Shown: piece after piece, positions 1-5,197 of the stretch
Layout: every line of letters begins with the position of its first letter
Numbering within the stretch: position 1 is the stretch's first letter
Assembly: GCA_946186535.1 (NCBI GenBank)
Contig: CAMHNT010000038.1
Span: 1-13,128 of the forward strand
Direction of reading: 5' to 3'
DNA: 13,128 nt
From: an uncultured Clostridia bacterium
Lineage (GTDB): Bacteria > Bacillota > Clostridia > Oscillospirales > Acutalibacteraceae
Notes under the pieces: model-generated
Database searches by the model: none
Told to the model about the DNA's origin: nothing
What the model saw: only the letters and a program-made list of their open reading frames with translations
Made by a program: the position numbers and the translations under genes

Positions 1-85
1 TTGCTTTCCTCTCCGAAAGCTTTTCGTGGGTCAAGGGCTTCGCCCCACTCATCGGGAGCTGCGCTCCCGAATCCTTGATTTTCCA
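1..85 (-). repeat. Intergenic palindromic repeat, inverted copy (partial at window edge)
   Basis: Read on the minus strand, this stretch matches the blocks at 2507-2585 and 4637-4730: a short hairpin GGGAGC-gca-GCTCCC, then GGGGC-gaa-GCCC(C/T), then a segment TTGACCCAC(g/a)AAAA(g/a)CTTTCGG and an AAAGCA end. It contains no credible gene. It is non-coding repeat DNA of the family that recurs through this window, here in opposite orientation to the copies inside the fatty acid cluster. The left end runs off the window, so the full extent is unknown. Confidence 0.7.
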
Positions 86-126
86 CATAAATACGTTTCA
101 ATGTTGAAAACCTACGGAGGTTCGGT

Positions 127-155
127 TTGACAATTTATAAAATGTATAGTAAAAT
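127..155 (+). promoter_or_regulatory. Sigma-A promoter of the ICMT-type methyltransferase gene
   Basis: A perfect -35 box TTGACA (127-132) is followed after 17 bp by TAAAAT (150-155). Transcription would begin near 162, giving a leader of about 44 nt before the ATG at 206, with a GGAAGG ribosome binding site. Placement and spacing are close to the housekeeping consensus. A TTG-initiated reading frame starting on the -35 box is considered a coincidence. Confidence 0.65.
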
Positions 156-205
156 TAAACCGGTTTCGGAAAGCGAGACCGATAAAATTTTGGAAGGTGT
201 AAAAA

Positions 206-877
206 ATGAATGGAAAGTTGTTTTTATCTGCGTTGGTAAAATTTCTGTCGGGGGTTGTTGTCGTTGCGCTTCTGCTGTTTCTGCCGGCAGGAACGATTCA
301 CTGGAGAAATGCGTGGATTTTTCTGGGGATTCTGTTTGTGCCGATGTTCTGTGCAGGAATTGTTCTGATGATAAAAAATCCCGGGCTGCTTAAAAAGAGA
401 CTCAACGCAAAGGAAACTCAGTCCGAACAGAAAAAGGTTATCGGGCTGAGCGGAATTATGTTTGTTGTGGGGTTTGTTCTGGCGGGGTTGGATTTCAGAT
501 TTAAGTGGATCGTTCTGCCGGAGTGGGTGACGTTTGCGGCGGCGGTTGTTTTTCTTGTGTCGTATGTATTGTATGCCGAGGTGCTAAGGGAAAACACATA
601 CCTTTCGAGGACCATTGAGGTTCAGGAGGGGCAGAAGGTTGTTGACAGCGGACTTTACGGAATTGTACGTCACCCGATGTATGCGGTGACGCTTGGTTTG
701 TTTCTGTCAATGCCGCTTGTGCTGGGGTCGGTTTTTTCGTTTTTGATATTCCTTTTGTATCCTGTGTTCATTGCGAGGAGGATAAAGAATGAGGAAGAGG
801 TTCTGGAGAAGGAGCTTGACGGGTATGGTGAATATAAGAAGAAAGTGAAATACAGATTGGTGCTGTTTCTGTGGTAA
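206..877 (+). CDS. Isoprenylcysteine carboxyl methyltransferase (ICMT)/PEMT-like integral membrane methyltransferase
   Basis: A 223-residue, very hydrophobic protein with about five membrane segments (roughly residues 5-28, 37-57, 80-97, 107-127 and 160-190). The C-terminal third carries the family signature: GLYGIVRHPMYA (149-160, with R155-H156-P157 and Y159), followed by the R-I-K-N-E-E-E cluster (192-198) and a Y-x2-Y motif (207-210). In ICMT/phospholipid methyltransferases this region binds S-adenosylmethionine at the membrane face. The substrate in bacteria is usually unknown and cannot be assigned here. The ATG at 206 has GGAAGG eight bases upstream. The gene stands alone between a promoter and a two-way terminator. 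Family assignment is firm; the reaction is inference. Confidence 0.85.
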   Translation: MNGKLFLSALVKFLSGVVVVALLLFLPAGTIHWRNAWIFLGILFVPMFCAGIVLMIKNPGLLKKRLNAKETQSEQKKVIGLSGIMFVVGFVLAGLDFRFKWIVLPEWVTFAAAVVFLVSYVLYAEVLRENTYLSRTIEVQEGQKVVDSGLYGIVRHPMYAVTLGLFLSMPLVLGSVFSFLIFLLYPVFIARRIKNEEEVLEKELDGYGEYKKKVKYRLVLFLW

Positions 878-937
878 AAGTTTTTTGAGATGAGCAGGTT
901 CGGGCCGAATAACGAATTATTATATCATACATATACA

Positions 938-974
938 AACAGCCTGTCGGGTTATCGAATCCCGGCAGGCTGTT
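938..974. terminator. Bidirectional intrinsic terminator between convergent genes
   Basis: A 14-bp stem (938-951 with 961-974, one G-T wobble) encloses a 9-base loop. On the + strand it is followed by TTTCTTATTTTCC-type T-rich sequence, and on the minus strand by TTTGTAT. It lies 60 bases after the methyltransferase stop and two bases beyond the anti-sigma stop codon, so it can end transcripts arriving from both sides. Confidence 0.8.
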
Positions 975-976
975 TC

Positions 977-1339
977 TTATTTTCCTTTTTCATCAACCGA
1001 ATCAAGAACCTCTTTTGCAAGAACAACAAATCCCACAATCACCGAAAAAATACTTACTGCATTCGAAACAACTCTCCTCGTCCGAAGCCTTTTCGAAAGC
1101 TTTTTCATGCTTTCGCTGAGAATTTCCTCGGAAAGGTTGGGGGTTGTTTCGGTTTTTATTTTGCTGCTATCCTGAGATTTCTTTTCTTCGAGAAAGGCTT
1201 TTTTGTACTCGTCGTAGAATTTCCGGCAGTCCCTGCACGTTTTCAGGTGCTCCCTGACGGCGGATTCCGTGTCCTCGCTTGCGACTCCGCTCGAGTAGAT
1301 GTCCACCAGATCCATTGCTATATTACAAGTAATCTCCAT
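977..1339 (-). CDS. Zinc-finger anti-sigma factor, single-pass membrane protein
   Basis: A 120-residue protein with an N-terminal zinc-binding anti-sigma domain: C5, then H31-x3-C35-x2-C38, inside the typical sequence EHLKTCRDC. A charged linker (about 45-88) leads to one predicted membrane helix (about 90-109) and a short tail. In this family the N-terminal domain holds an ECF sigma factor inactive at the membrane until a signal releases it. The start codon overlaps the end of the upstream sigma gene by 17 bases, and GGAGG lies nine bases before the ATG, so the pair is co-transcribed and probably translationally coupled. The tail after the helix is only about eleven residues, so the protein itself offers no large sensing domain outside the cell. 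The signal is unknown. Confidence 0.85.
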   Translation of the reverse strand: MEITCNIAMDLVDIYSSGVASEDTESAVREHLKTCRDCRKFYDEYKKAFLEEKKSQDSSKIKTETTPNLSEEILSESMKKLSKRLRTRRVVSNAVSIFSVIVGFVVLAKEVLDSVDEKGK

Positions 1340-1835
1340 TTCTGAGTTCCTCCGTTAATTTCTTTTTTGCTCTGAAAAAAATGACCTTTGCGGAATTCTC
1401 CGTGATTCCCATTGCGGCGGCAGTCTGGGCAAATGTCATGTCTGCGTAGACCCTGTACAGAATAACGTCCCTGTACTTTTCGGGCAGTACGTCGATAAGC
1501 TCACGGACATTAAGCCGTTCTGCGCTCTGCTCATATAAATACTCGGGGTTTCCGCTTCCGTTGTCGCTGAGAAAATCCGAGATGTCGAAGAGACTGACAG
1601 CACCGGAATAATGCTTGTTTTTTCTTAAATACTTATAATATGTATTCTTTGCGATAGCGGCAATAAACGTGAACATATCGCTTTCGCCCCTGAATCGGTG
1701 GATAGAGCGGAATGTCTGATAAAACGTCTCCTGAGTGATATCCTCGGAAAGCTCCCTGTTTCCGCACATCTTAAGCATAAACGCATACACCCGATTATAA
1801 TATTTCCTATAAATCGCCTCAAATTCCTCTCTCAT
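1323..1835 (-). CDS. ECF-type RNA polymerase sigma factor (sigma-70 family)
   Basis: A 170-residue protein with the two-domain ECF layout. Region 2 (about residues 5-70) includes LSEDITQETFYQTFRS, the typical core-binding and -10 recognition segment. Region 4 (about 105-165) includes LPEKYRDVILYRVY and the helix-turn-helix AQTAAAMGITENSAKV that reads the -35 element. It is followed directly by its anti-sigma gene with a 17-base overlap. Two starts are possible: GTG at 1847 or ATG at 1835. ATG is preferred because GGGGTG (1845-1850) lies nine bases before it as a ribosome binding site; the GTG itself is part of that site. Target genes cannot be told from this window, and no clear matching autoregulatory promoter was seen in the 46-58 bases upstream. 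Confidence 0.9.
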   Translation of the reverse strand: MREEFEAIYRKYYNRVYAFMLKMCGNRELSEDITQETFYQTFRSIHRFRGESDMFTFIAAIAKNTYYKYLRKNKHYSGAVSLFDISDFLSDNGSGNPEYLYEQSAERLNVRELIDVLPEKYRDVILYRVYADMTFAQTAAAMGITENSAKVIFFRAKKKLTEELRNGDYL

Positions 1836-1893
1836 TTTTTTATTCACCCCGATCCGAAGTTGTTCTTGACATGAGCATGCAATCCGTAAAAAA

Positions 1894-2442
1894 TCAATCC
1901 TTAACAGACAAATACTTCACAAGCTCCACTACCGTGAATCCTTTCGGATTAAGATACGGAAGCTTCGGCTCTATTATATTTTCATACGCTTCATAGTTAA
2001 ACGGCACATCGTTATTATTCATAAACTCATCGTCAAGCCAGACAATAATTTCAAATCCTTTTGGCAGATTTTTTATATCGGATACGAAAAATTTATCCTC
2101 AAATGATTCAACGGGAATATATGTCAGTCCGTAGCCCTTTGTGATTTCCTCAAAGTGTGCGGTAAACTCGTCTAAAACAAACGCCGTTCCAAGCCTCTCC
2201 GATACATAAGCGGCAATCTTTTTGTCTGAAAGATACCTGTCAAAATCAACCTCATTTTCCCAGCCTCTTTCAACCTTGAACACCCTGTCGAATACCGGGG
2301 TGCAAGCATCTTTCCAATCGTTATACATAACATATTCATTTGAAATAATAAGACATGTCTCGAGGGAAAACATATTATTGGAAGCTGCGACCGCCGCAGT
2401 CTGAAGCTGCTGTATATTGAACATTTTGCAGATATCACGCAT
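1894..2442 (-). CDS. Uncharacterised protein of 182 residues
   Basis: I do not recognise this family. The protein has no signal peptide and no membrane segment, is acidic and rich in aromatic residues, and looks like a soluble cytoplasmic protein of mixed alpha/beta type. The C-terminal half has regular hydrophobic strands (FEIIVWLDDEF, FTVVELVKYL). It sits 58 bases upstream of the sigma gene on the same strand, so read-through into the sigma/anti-sigma pair is possible. A perfect promoter lies just before it. The transcription start implied by that promoter (near 2466) leaves only about 12 untranslated bases if the ATG at 2454 is used, with no ribosome binding site; the ATG at 2442 has GGTGAT upstream and is preferred. 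Function unknown. Confidence 0.65.
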   Translation of the reverse strand: MRDICKMFNIQQLQTAAVAASNNMFSLETCLIISNEYVMYNDWKDACTPVFDRVFKVERGWENEVDFDRYLSDKKIAAYVSERLGTAFVLDEFTAHFEEITKGYGLTYIPVESFEDKFFVSDIKNLPKGFEIIVWLDDEFMNNNDVPFNYEAYENIIEPKLPYLNPKGFTVVELVKYLSVKD

Positions 2443-2472
2443 ACATATCACCATATAGCTTTACTTTCTACA

Positions 2473-2501
2473 ATTATAATATTTTACTGTTTGAGTGTCA
2501 A
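2473..2501 (-). promoter_or_regulatory. Perfect consensus sigma-A promoter for the uncharacterised gene
   Basis: On the minus strand TTGACA (2496-2501) and TATAAT (2473-2478) are separated by exactly 17 bp, a full match to the housekeeping consensus. Its -35 box touches the start of the repeat block at 2501-2507. Expected initiation is near 2466. It should drive the unrecognised gene and possibly the sigma and anti-sigma genes. Confidence 0.8.
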
Positions 2502-2506
2502 GCTTT

Positions 2507-2640
2507 CGGAGAAGAAAGCAAGTGTTCAGGAGCGCAGCTCCCAATAGTTGTGGGCGAAGCTTGCGATTACGAAAAGCTTTCGGGAAAGATATCAGGGTTT
2601 GGGGCGATAGCCCCAATAGGTGCAAGTCTTGATGAAAGAA
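2507..2640 (+). repeat. Composite intergenic repeat, hairpin module (two units)
   Basis: Two successive units of the family seen at 4637-4790 and 9994-10050. Each starts with AAAGCA or a related sequence, carries a short-loop hairpin (GGAGC-gca-GCTCC; GGGGC-gat-GCCCC imperfect), then CAATAG(t/g)TG, and a second GGGC-gaa-GC arm. There is no ribosome binding site with a conserved protein; the short open frame across the block is repeat-derived. The block separates the sigma-factor locus from the fabH promoter. Confidence 0.7.
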
Positions 2641-2675
2641 TTCACCTTCGTAGAAAAGTATCTAACCGGAAAGAA

Positions 2676-2812
2676 ATCCTCCCCTCAAGGGGAGGTGGCA
2701 GCCGAAGGCTGACGGAAGGGTTGTTAAAAAAGGAGGTGGCAGCCGAAGGCTGACGGAAGGGTTGTTAAAAAAGGAGGTGGCAGCCGAAGGCTGACGGAGG
2801 GGTTGTTAAAAA
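2676..2812 (+). repeat. Three tandem copies of a 41-bp palindromic repeat
   Basis: Preceded by CCTCCCC-tcaa-GGGGAGG, a 41-bp unit beginning GGAGGTGGCAGCC and ending GGGTTGTTAAAAAA starts at 2691, 2732 and 2773. The copies are nearly identical; copy 3 has GGAGGGG where the first two have GGAAGGG. Each holds the stem (G)CAGCC-gaa-GGCTG(A). Single copies of the same unit occur at 4877-4920, 10116-10158 and, inverted, at 12993-13031. The near-identity suggests recent local amplification. Confidence 0.85.
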
Positions 2813-2844
2813 GAAAAAAATTGTAAATTTCTACATATTATTAC

Positions 2845-2873
2845 TTGCTTTAAAGGGTATAATAGTTTATACT
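2845..2873 (+). promoter_or_regulatory. Candidate promoter of fabH
   Basis: TTGCTT (2845-2850) and TATACT (2868-2873) are spaced by 17 bp; the same -10 and spacing are seen before fabG. Initiation would be near 2880, leaving a leader of about 133 nt. A perfect TATAAT also occurs at 2858-2863 but has no usable -35 box 16-18 bp upstream. Choice between the two is uncertain, but a promoter in this AT-rich gap is likely. Confidence 0.5.
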
Positions 2874-2886
2874 GTTATTAGAACTA

Positions 2887-2911
2887 TTTTTTCAAAAAAA
2901 TTTTGAAAAAA
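2887..2911 (+). promoter_or_regulatory. Perfect 11-bp inverted repeat at the start of the fabH leader
   Basis: TTTTTTCAAAA (2887-2897), a three-base spacer, and TTTTGAAAAAA (2901-2911) form a perfect dyad a few bases after the proposed transcription start. It could be an operator for a homodimeric repressor or simply an AT-rich hairpin. No lipid regulator gene (FabT or FapR type) is present in the window to pair with it. Its regulatory role is inference. Confidence 0.3.
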
Positions 2912-2955
2912 TGTAACCTTTCGGTTTTTTTAGGTACTAATAAAAGGTAGGTTTT

Positions 2956-2987
2956 CCAAAGCATAATGTGTTTTATGCTTGGTTTTT
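2956..2987 (+). terminator. Terminator-like hairpin in the fabH leader (candidate attenuator)
   Basis: CCAA(A)GCATAA (2956-2966) pairs with TTATGCTTGG (2973-2982), with one bulged A and a six-base loop; it is followed at once by TTTTT (2983-2987). It lies between the proposed promoter and the fabH ribosome binding site AGGAG (3001-3005). A stem plus U-run in a 5' leader can cause premature termination and so control the gene; alternatively it ends transcripts from upstream. No clear anti-terminator pairing was established. Confidence 0.45.
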
Positions 2988-3012
2988 AATATATTATACG
3001 AGGAGTAAAGTT

Positions 3013-3972
3013 ATGAATTTCAAAATCATAGGAACAGGAAGTTATGTTCCCGATAATGTAGTTACCAATGACGATATGGCAAAAATTGTCGAAACCTCCG
3101 ATGAGTGGATCTCAAAAAGAGTAGGAATCAGGGAGAGAAGAGTCAGCGTTAATGACACAACTCTCGATATGGGCGAAAAGGCTGCGAAGGCGGCTCTCGA
3201 AAATGCCGGCATTGAAGGCTCGGACATCGACCTTATCGTTGCCGCTACGATTTCCGCAGACGCCGCATGTCCGTCGCTTGCGTGCATGATCGAAAACAGA
3301 ATCGGTGCGGACTGTATGGCTTTTGACGTGAGCGCCGCTTGCTCGGGCTTCATCTTTGCCGTTGAGACGGCTATGGGTTACATCGAGAGAGGCCGTGCGA
3401 AAAAGGTTCTGGTTGTATGTTCCGAGAGAATGAGCAAGCTCCTCGACTGGTCGGACAGATCGACCTGCGTCATCTTCGGCGACGGTGCGGCTGCGTGCGT
3501 GCTTGAAGCGAGAGAGGACGGCTTCTACGATTCCGTTATCCATGCAAAGGGCGGAAACGACGTTATCAACATTCCGTTCAGTGACGGCTGTTCTCCTTTC
3601 TACAAGGCCCAGAGCGAGGAAAAGCCTTATCTCTTCATGAACGGTCAGGCTACATTCAAGTTTGCCGTTAACTCGATCACTCACGACGTGGCTGAGCTTT
3701 TCGAAAAGACGGGGCTTACAAAGGACGACATCGCATACGTTGTTCCTCATCAGGCGAACAAGAGAATCATTGACTTTGCTTCCCCGAAAACGGGCATCGA
3801 CCTCGACAAGTGGTACGTTAACATCGAGCGCTTCGGAAACGTTTCCGGCGCAAGCGTTCCGATCGCACTTGACGAGATGAACAGAAAGGGAATGCTCAAG
3901 GACGGCGACAAGATTCTTCTCACAGCCTTCGGCGGCGGTCTCACGAGCGGTGCGCTTATTTTCGAGTGGTAA
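3013..3972 (+). CDS. fabH: Beta-ketoacyl-ACP synthase III (FabH)
   Basis: FabH condenses acetyl-CoA (or another short acyl-CoA) with malonyl-ACP to start each fatty acid chain in the cytoplasm. The 319-residue protein has the usual length and the full Cys-His-Asn triad: C110 in DVSAACSGF, H246 in VVPHQANKR and N276 in FGNVSGAS. The glycine-rich end TAFGGGLTSGALIFEW is typical. An in-frame ATG 45 bases upstream would add 15 residues encoded by the leader hairpin; the ATG at 3013 is chosen because AGGAG lies seven bases before it and the protein then begins MNFKIIGTGSYVP like the family. It is the first gene of the fatty acid cluster. Confidence 0.97.
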   Translation: MNFKIIGTGSYVPDNVVTNDDMAKIVETSDEWISKRVGIRERRVSVNDTTLDMGEKAAKAALENAGIEGSDIDLIVAATISADAACPSLACMIENRIGADCMAFDVSAACSGFIFAVETAMGYIERGRAKKVLVVCSERMSKLLDWSDRSTCVIFGDGAAACVLEAREDGFYDSVIHAKGGNDVINIPFSDGCSPFYKAQSEEKPYLFMNGQATFKFAVNSITHDVAELFEKTGLTKDDIAYVVPHQANKRIIDFASPKTGIDLDKWYVNIERFGNVSGASVPIALDEMNRKGMLKDGDKILLTAFGGGLTSGALIFEW

Positions 3973-4035
3973 TCGGGTTAACAGTTTGTTCATAATAATG
4001 TCTGAATTTATTATTATAAATTAGCAGGAAAAGGC

Positions 4036-4064
4036 TTGAAAAATTCCTTTATTACTGTTAATAT
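4036..4064 (+). promoter_or_regulatory. Candidate promoter of acpP
   Basis: TTGAAA (4036-4041), 17 bp, then TAATAT (4059-4064) preceded by TGT, an extended -10 element. Initiation near 4071 would give a leader of about 30 nt before the acpP ATG. A separate promoter would suit the high demand for acyl carrier protein, but read-through from fabH is also possible, since the 127-bp gap holds only an AT-only dyad (3992-3999/4010-4017) and no proper terminator. Confidence 0.45.
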
Positions 4065-4099
4065 ATAGAGGTAGAAAAATTTCAAAGGAGTAGTTTATT

Positions 4100-4321
4100 A
4101 TGGTATTTGAGAAAGTTGCAGAATTAATTGCAGAGAAAATTGATTGTGACGTTGCAGAGATCAAAGAGGACACAAAGTTCGAGGATCTCAGCGTTGATTC
4201 TCTCGACATCACAGAAATCGCTATGAGCATTGAGGACGAGTTCGAGATCGAATTCGAGGCTTCTCCGGACATGAAGACAGTTGCTGATCTTGTTGCTGCC
4301 GTTGAGAAGAAAGTAGGCTAA
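4100..4321 (+). CDS. acpP: Acyl carrier protein (AcpP)
   Basis: A 73-residue acidic protein that carries the growing acyl chain as a thioester on phosphopantetheine. The attachment site is S34 in the conserved D-S-L motif (SVDSLDITEI). The helices match the ACP fold: helix 1 at 1-14, helix 2 from S34 to about 48, the last helix at about 63-73. The size is normal. The ribosome binding site AAAGGAG (4084-4090) is strong, nine bases before ATG. It lies after fabH and before fabK, a common clostridial order. The phosphopantetheinyl transferase that activates it is not in the window. Confidence 0.97.
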   Translation: MVFEKVAELIAEKIDCDVAEIKEDTKFEDLSVDSLDITEIAMSIEDEFEIEFEASPDMKTVADLVAAVEKKVG

Positions 4322-4397
4322 TCAATACCGATTCCGGTTTCATTGTTTGGATATATATTTTTGATATACATAATGAAATCGAGGCTGTTCCGTGAGT

Positions 4398-4474
4398 TGT
4401 CCGGAGGTTTTTCAGATATTCTCCGGACATTCCGGTAGCCTGTTGTTTTTCTACGGAGTTCCGTTATGGAACTC
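4398..4474 (+). other. Two hairpins in the long acpP-fabK gap
   Basis: Two perfect stems follow acpP: a 9-bp stem containing GTCCGGAG/CTCCGGAC (4398-4406 with 4421-4429, loop 14) and a 7-bp stem GAGTTCC/GGAACTC (4456-4462 with 4468-4474, loop 5). Neither has a proper U-run. They lie in the first part of an 876-bp gap where I see no protein-coding gene. They could protect the 3' end of the acpP message or belong to a small RNA; neither is shown. Confidence 0.35.
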
Positions 4475-4570
4475 GAAAATTTACTTTGATTTTTCCGGGA
4501 CGTGGTGCTTTATTACTTTTTTCGCTTCACTTTCTGTTGATAGAGTTCTGCGTTCGTGAAAATAAATGCT

Positions 4571-4610
4571 CCTTGCTTGGATAACTTATTTCCAAGCAAG
4601 GCTTCTTTTA
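4571..4610 (+). terminator. Intrinsic terminator downstream of acpP
   Basis: CCTTGCTTGGA (4571-4581) and TCCAAGCAAGG (4591-4601) make a perfect 11-bp stem with a 9-base loop, followed by CTTCTTTTA. The stem is moderately GC-rich and the U-run is interrupted by a C. It would separate a fabH-acpP transcript from fabK and later genes, consistent with a new promoter before fabK. Confidence 0.6.
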
Positions 4611-4636
4611 GATAGTAATGAATAGATACTAAAAAA

Positions 4637-4920
4637 CATTCCGGGAACAAAGCAAGGTTTGGAGCGAAGCTCCGATAGTTTCAGGGCGAAGCCCTTGACC
4701 CACAAAAAACTTTCGGCAAAGAAAGCAGGGCTTGGGGCACAGCCCCAATAGGTGCAGGGCGAAGCCCTGCGCCTACCAGTAACCCCCTCCGGGGAGGGGG
4801 TTGGGGGTGGCGAAAGTTTGGTGAAAGACTTAGCTTTGTAGAAGAATGTTTTATCGGAAAGATATCCTCCCCTTAAGGGGAGGTGTCAGCCGAAGGCTGA
4901 CGGAGGAGTCGTTAAAAAAC
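4637..4920 (+). repeat. Composite palindromic repeat upstream of fabK
   Basis: The longest copy of the window's composite repeat. In order: GGAGC-gaa-GCTCC, AGGGC-gaa-GCCCT, the ACCCACAAAAAACTTTCGG segment, TGGGGC-aca-GCCCCA, GCAGGGC-gaa-GCCCTGC, CCCCCTCC-GGGGAGGGGG, then GATATCCTCCCC-ttaa-GGGGAGG, GTCAGCC-gaa-GGCTGAC and a final GTCGTT-AAAA-AACGAC stem near 4908-4923. Every stem is short-looped. No open reading frame here looks like a gene. The element lies in the same orientation as fabK, ending about 40 bases before a different 77-bp repeat array. Confidence 0.8.
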
Positions 4921-4949
4921 GACTGTATAAAAAGTCCAATAAGTATGAT
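4921..4949 (+). promoter_or_regulatory. Weak candidate promoter of fabK
   Basis: TATGAT (4944-4949) resembles a -10 box; the hexamer 17 bp upstream, GACTGT (4921-4926), is a poor -35. It lies between the palindromic repeat and the 77-bp array, where a promoter would be needed if the terminator at 4571 works. The transcript would carry all three 77-bp units in its leader. Support is positional more than sequence-based. Confidence 0.25.
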
Positions 4950-4957
4950 AGAGAAAA

Positions 4958-5179
4958 ACCCTGACCGGTAAAAGTCCGCATCCTCGGGCGATGGCTCGTG
5001 TCAAGTGTGGCTGCGGAATCGGGGTAAAAAAGAAACCCTGACCGGTAAAAGTCCGCATCCTCGGGCGATGGCTCGTGTCAAGTGTGGCTGCGGAATCGGG
5101 GTAAAAAAGAAACCCTGACCGGTAAAAGTCCGCATCCTCGGGCGATGTCTTGCGTCAAGAATGTGTACGGAATCGGGGT
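4958..5179 (+). repeat. Three 77-bp foldable tandem units in the fabK leader
   Basis: Units with CCCTGACCGGTAAAAG start at 4959, 5036 and 5113, an exact 77-bp period. Units 1 and 2 are identical over the unit; unit 3 has about eight substitutions in its middle but keeps the length and both ends. Each unit can fold: outer stem ACCCTG/CGGGGT (4958-4963 with 5020-5025 in unit 1), inner stem TCCGCA/TGCGGA (4975-4980 with 5012-5017), and hairpin CGGGC-GATG-GCTCG (4985-4998). In unit 3 the outer stem is intact, the inner stem has one C-A mismatch, and the hairpin is weaker. The array ends eight bases before the fabK ribosome binding site. It may be a tandem cis-regulatory RNA or only a repeat. I could not match it to a known riboswitch class. 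Confidence 0.8.
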
Positions 5180-5197
5180 AAAAAAAGAGGTAGTATA

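Noticed and set aside
127..393. TTG-started open frame of 88 codons with GGAGG upstream
   Set aside because: It overlaps the -35/-10 promoter and then the methyltransferase gene in another frame; its later residues are a shadow of that gene and it resembles no family.
2550..2753. Open frame of 67 codons
   Set aside because: It lies entirely within the palindromic repeats and the tandem 41-bp units; the encoded sequence is repetitive and has no ribosome binding site.
2676..2812. CRISPR-like array
   Set aside because: The 41-bp copies abut directly with no unique spacers and there are no cas genes; it is a tandem repeat.
2930..2950. Possible FapR operator near the fabH start (TTAGGTACTAAT)
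   Set aside because: Only one half resembling the FapR palindrome as I recall it is present, there is no matching second half, and no fapR gene is in the window.
2968..3012. Longer fabH start giving 15 extra N-terminal residues
   Set aside because: The extension is encoded by the leader hairpin, lacks a ribosome binding site and is not part of the FabH fold; the ATG at 3013 has AGGAG at good spacing.
3112..3993. Long minus-strand open frame of 293 codons opposite fabH
   Set aside because: It is the antisense shadow of a well-supported gene with catalytic motifs, and it shows no family features.
4958..5179. CRISPR array or tRNA cluster in the fabK leader
   Set aside because: The units repeat over their entire 77 bp with no variable spacer, and no cloverleaf, T-loop or anticodon arm can be drawn.
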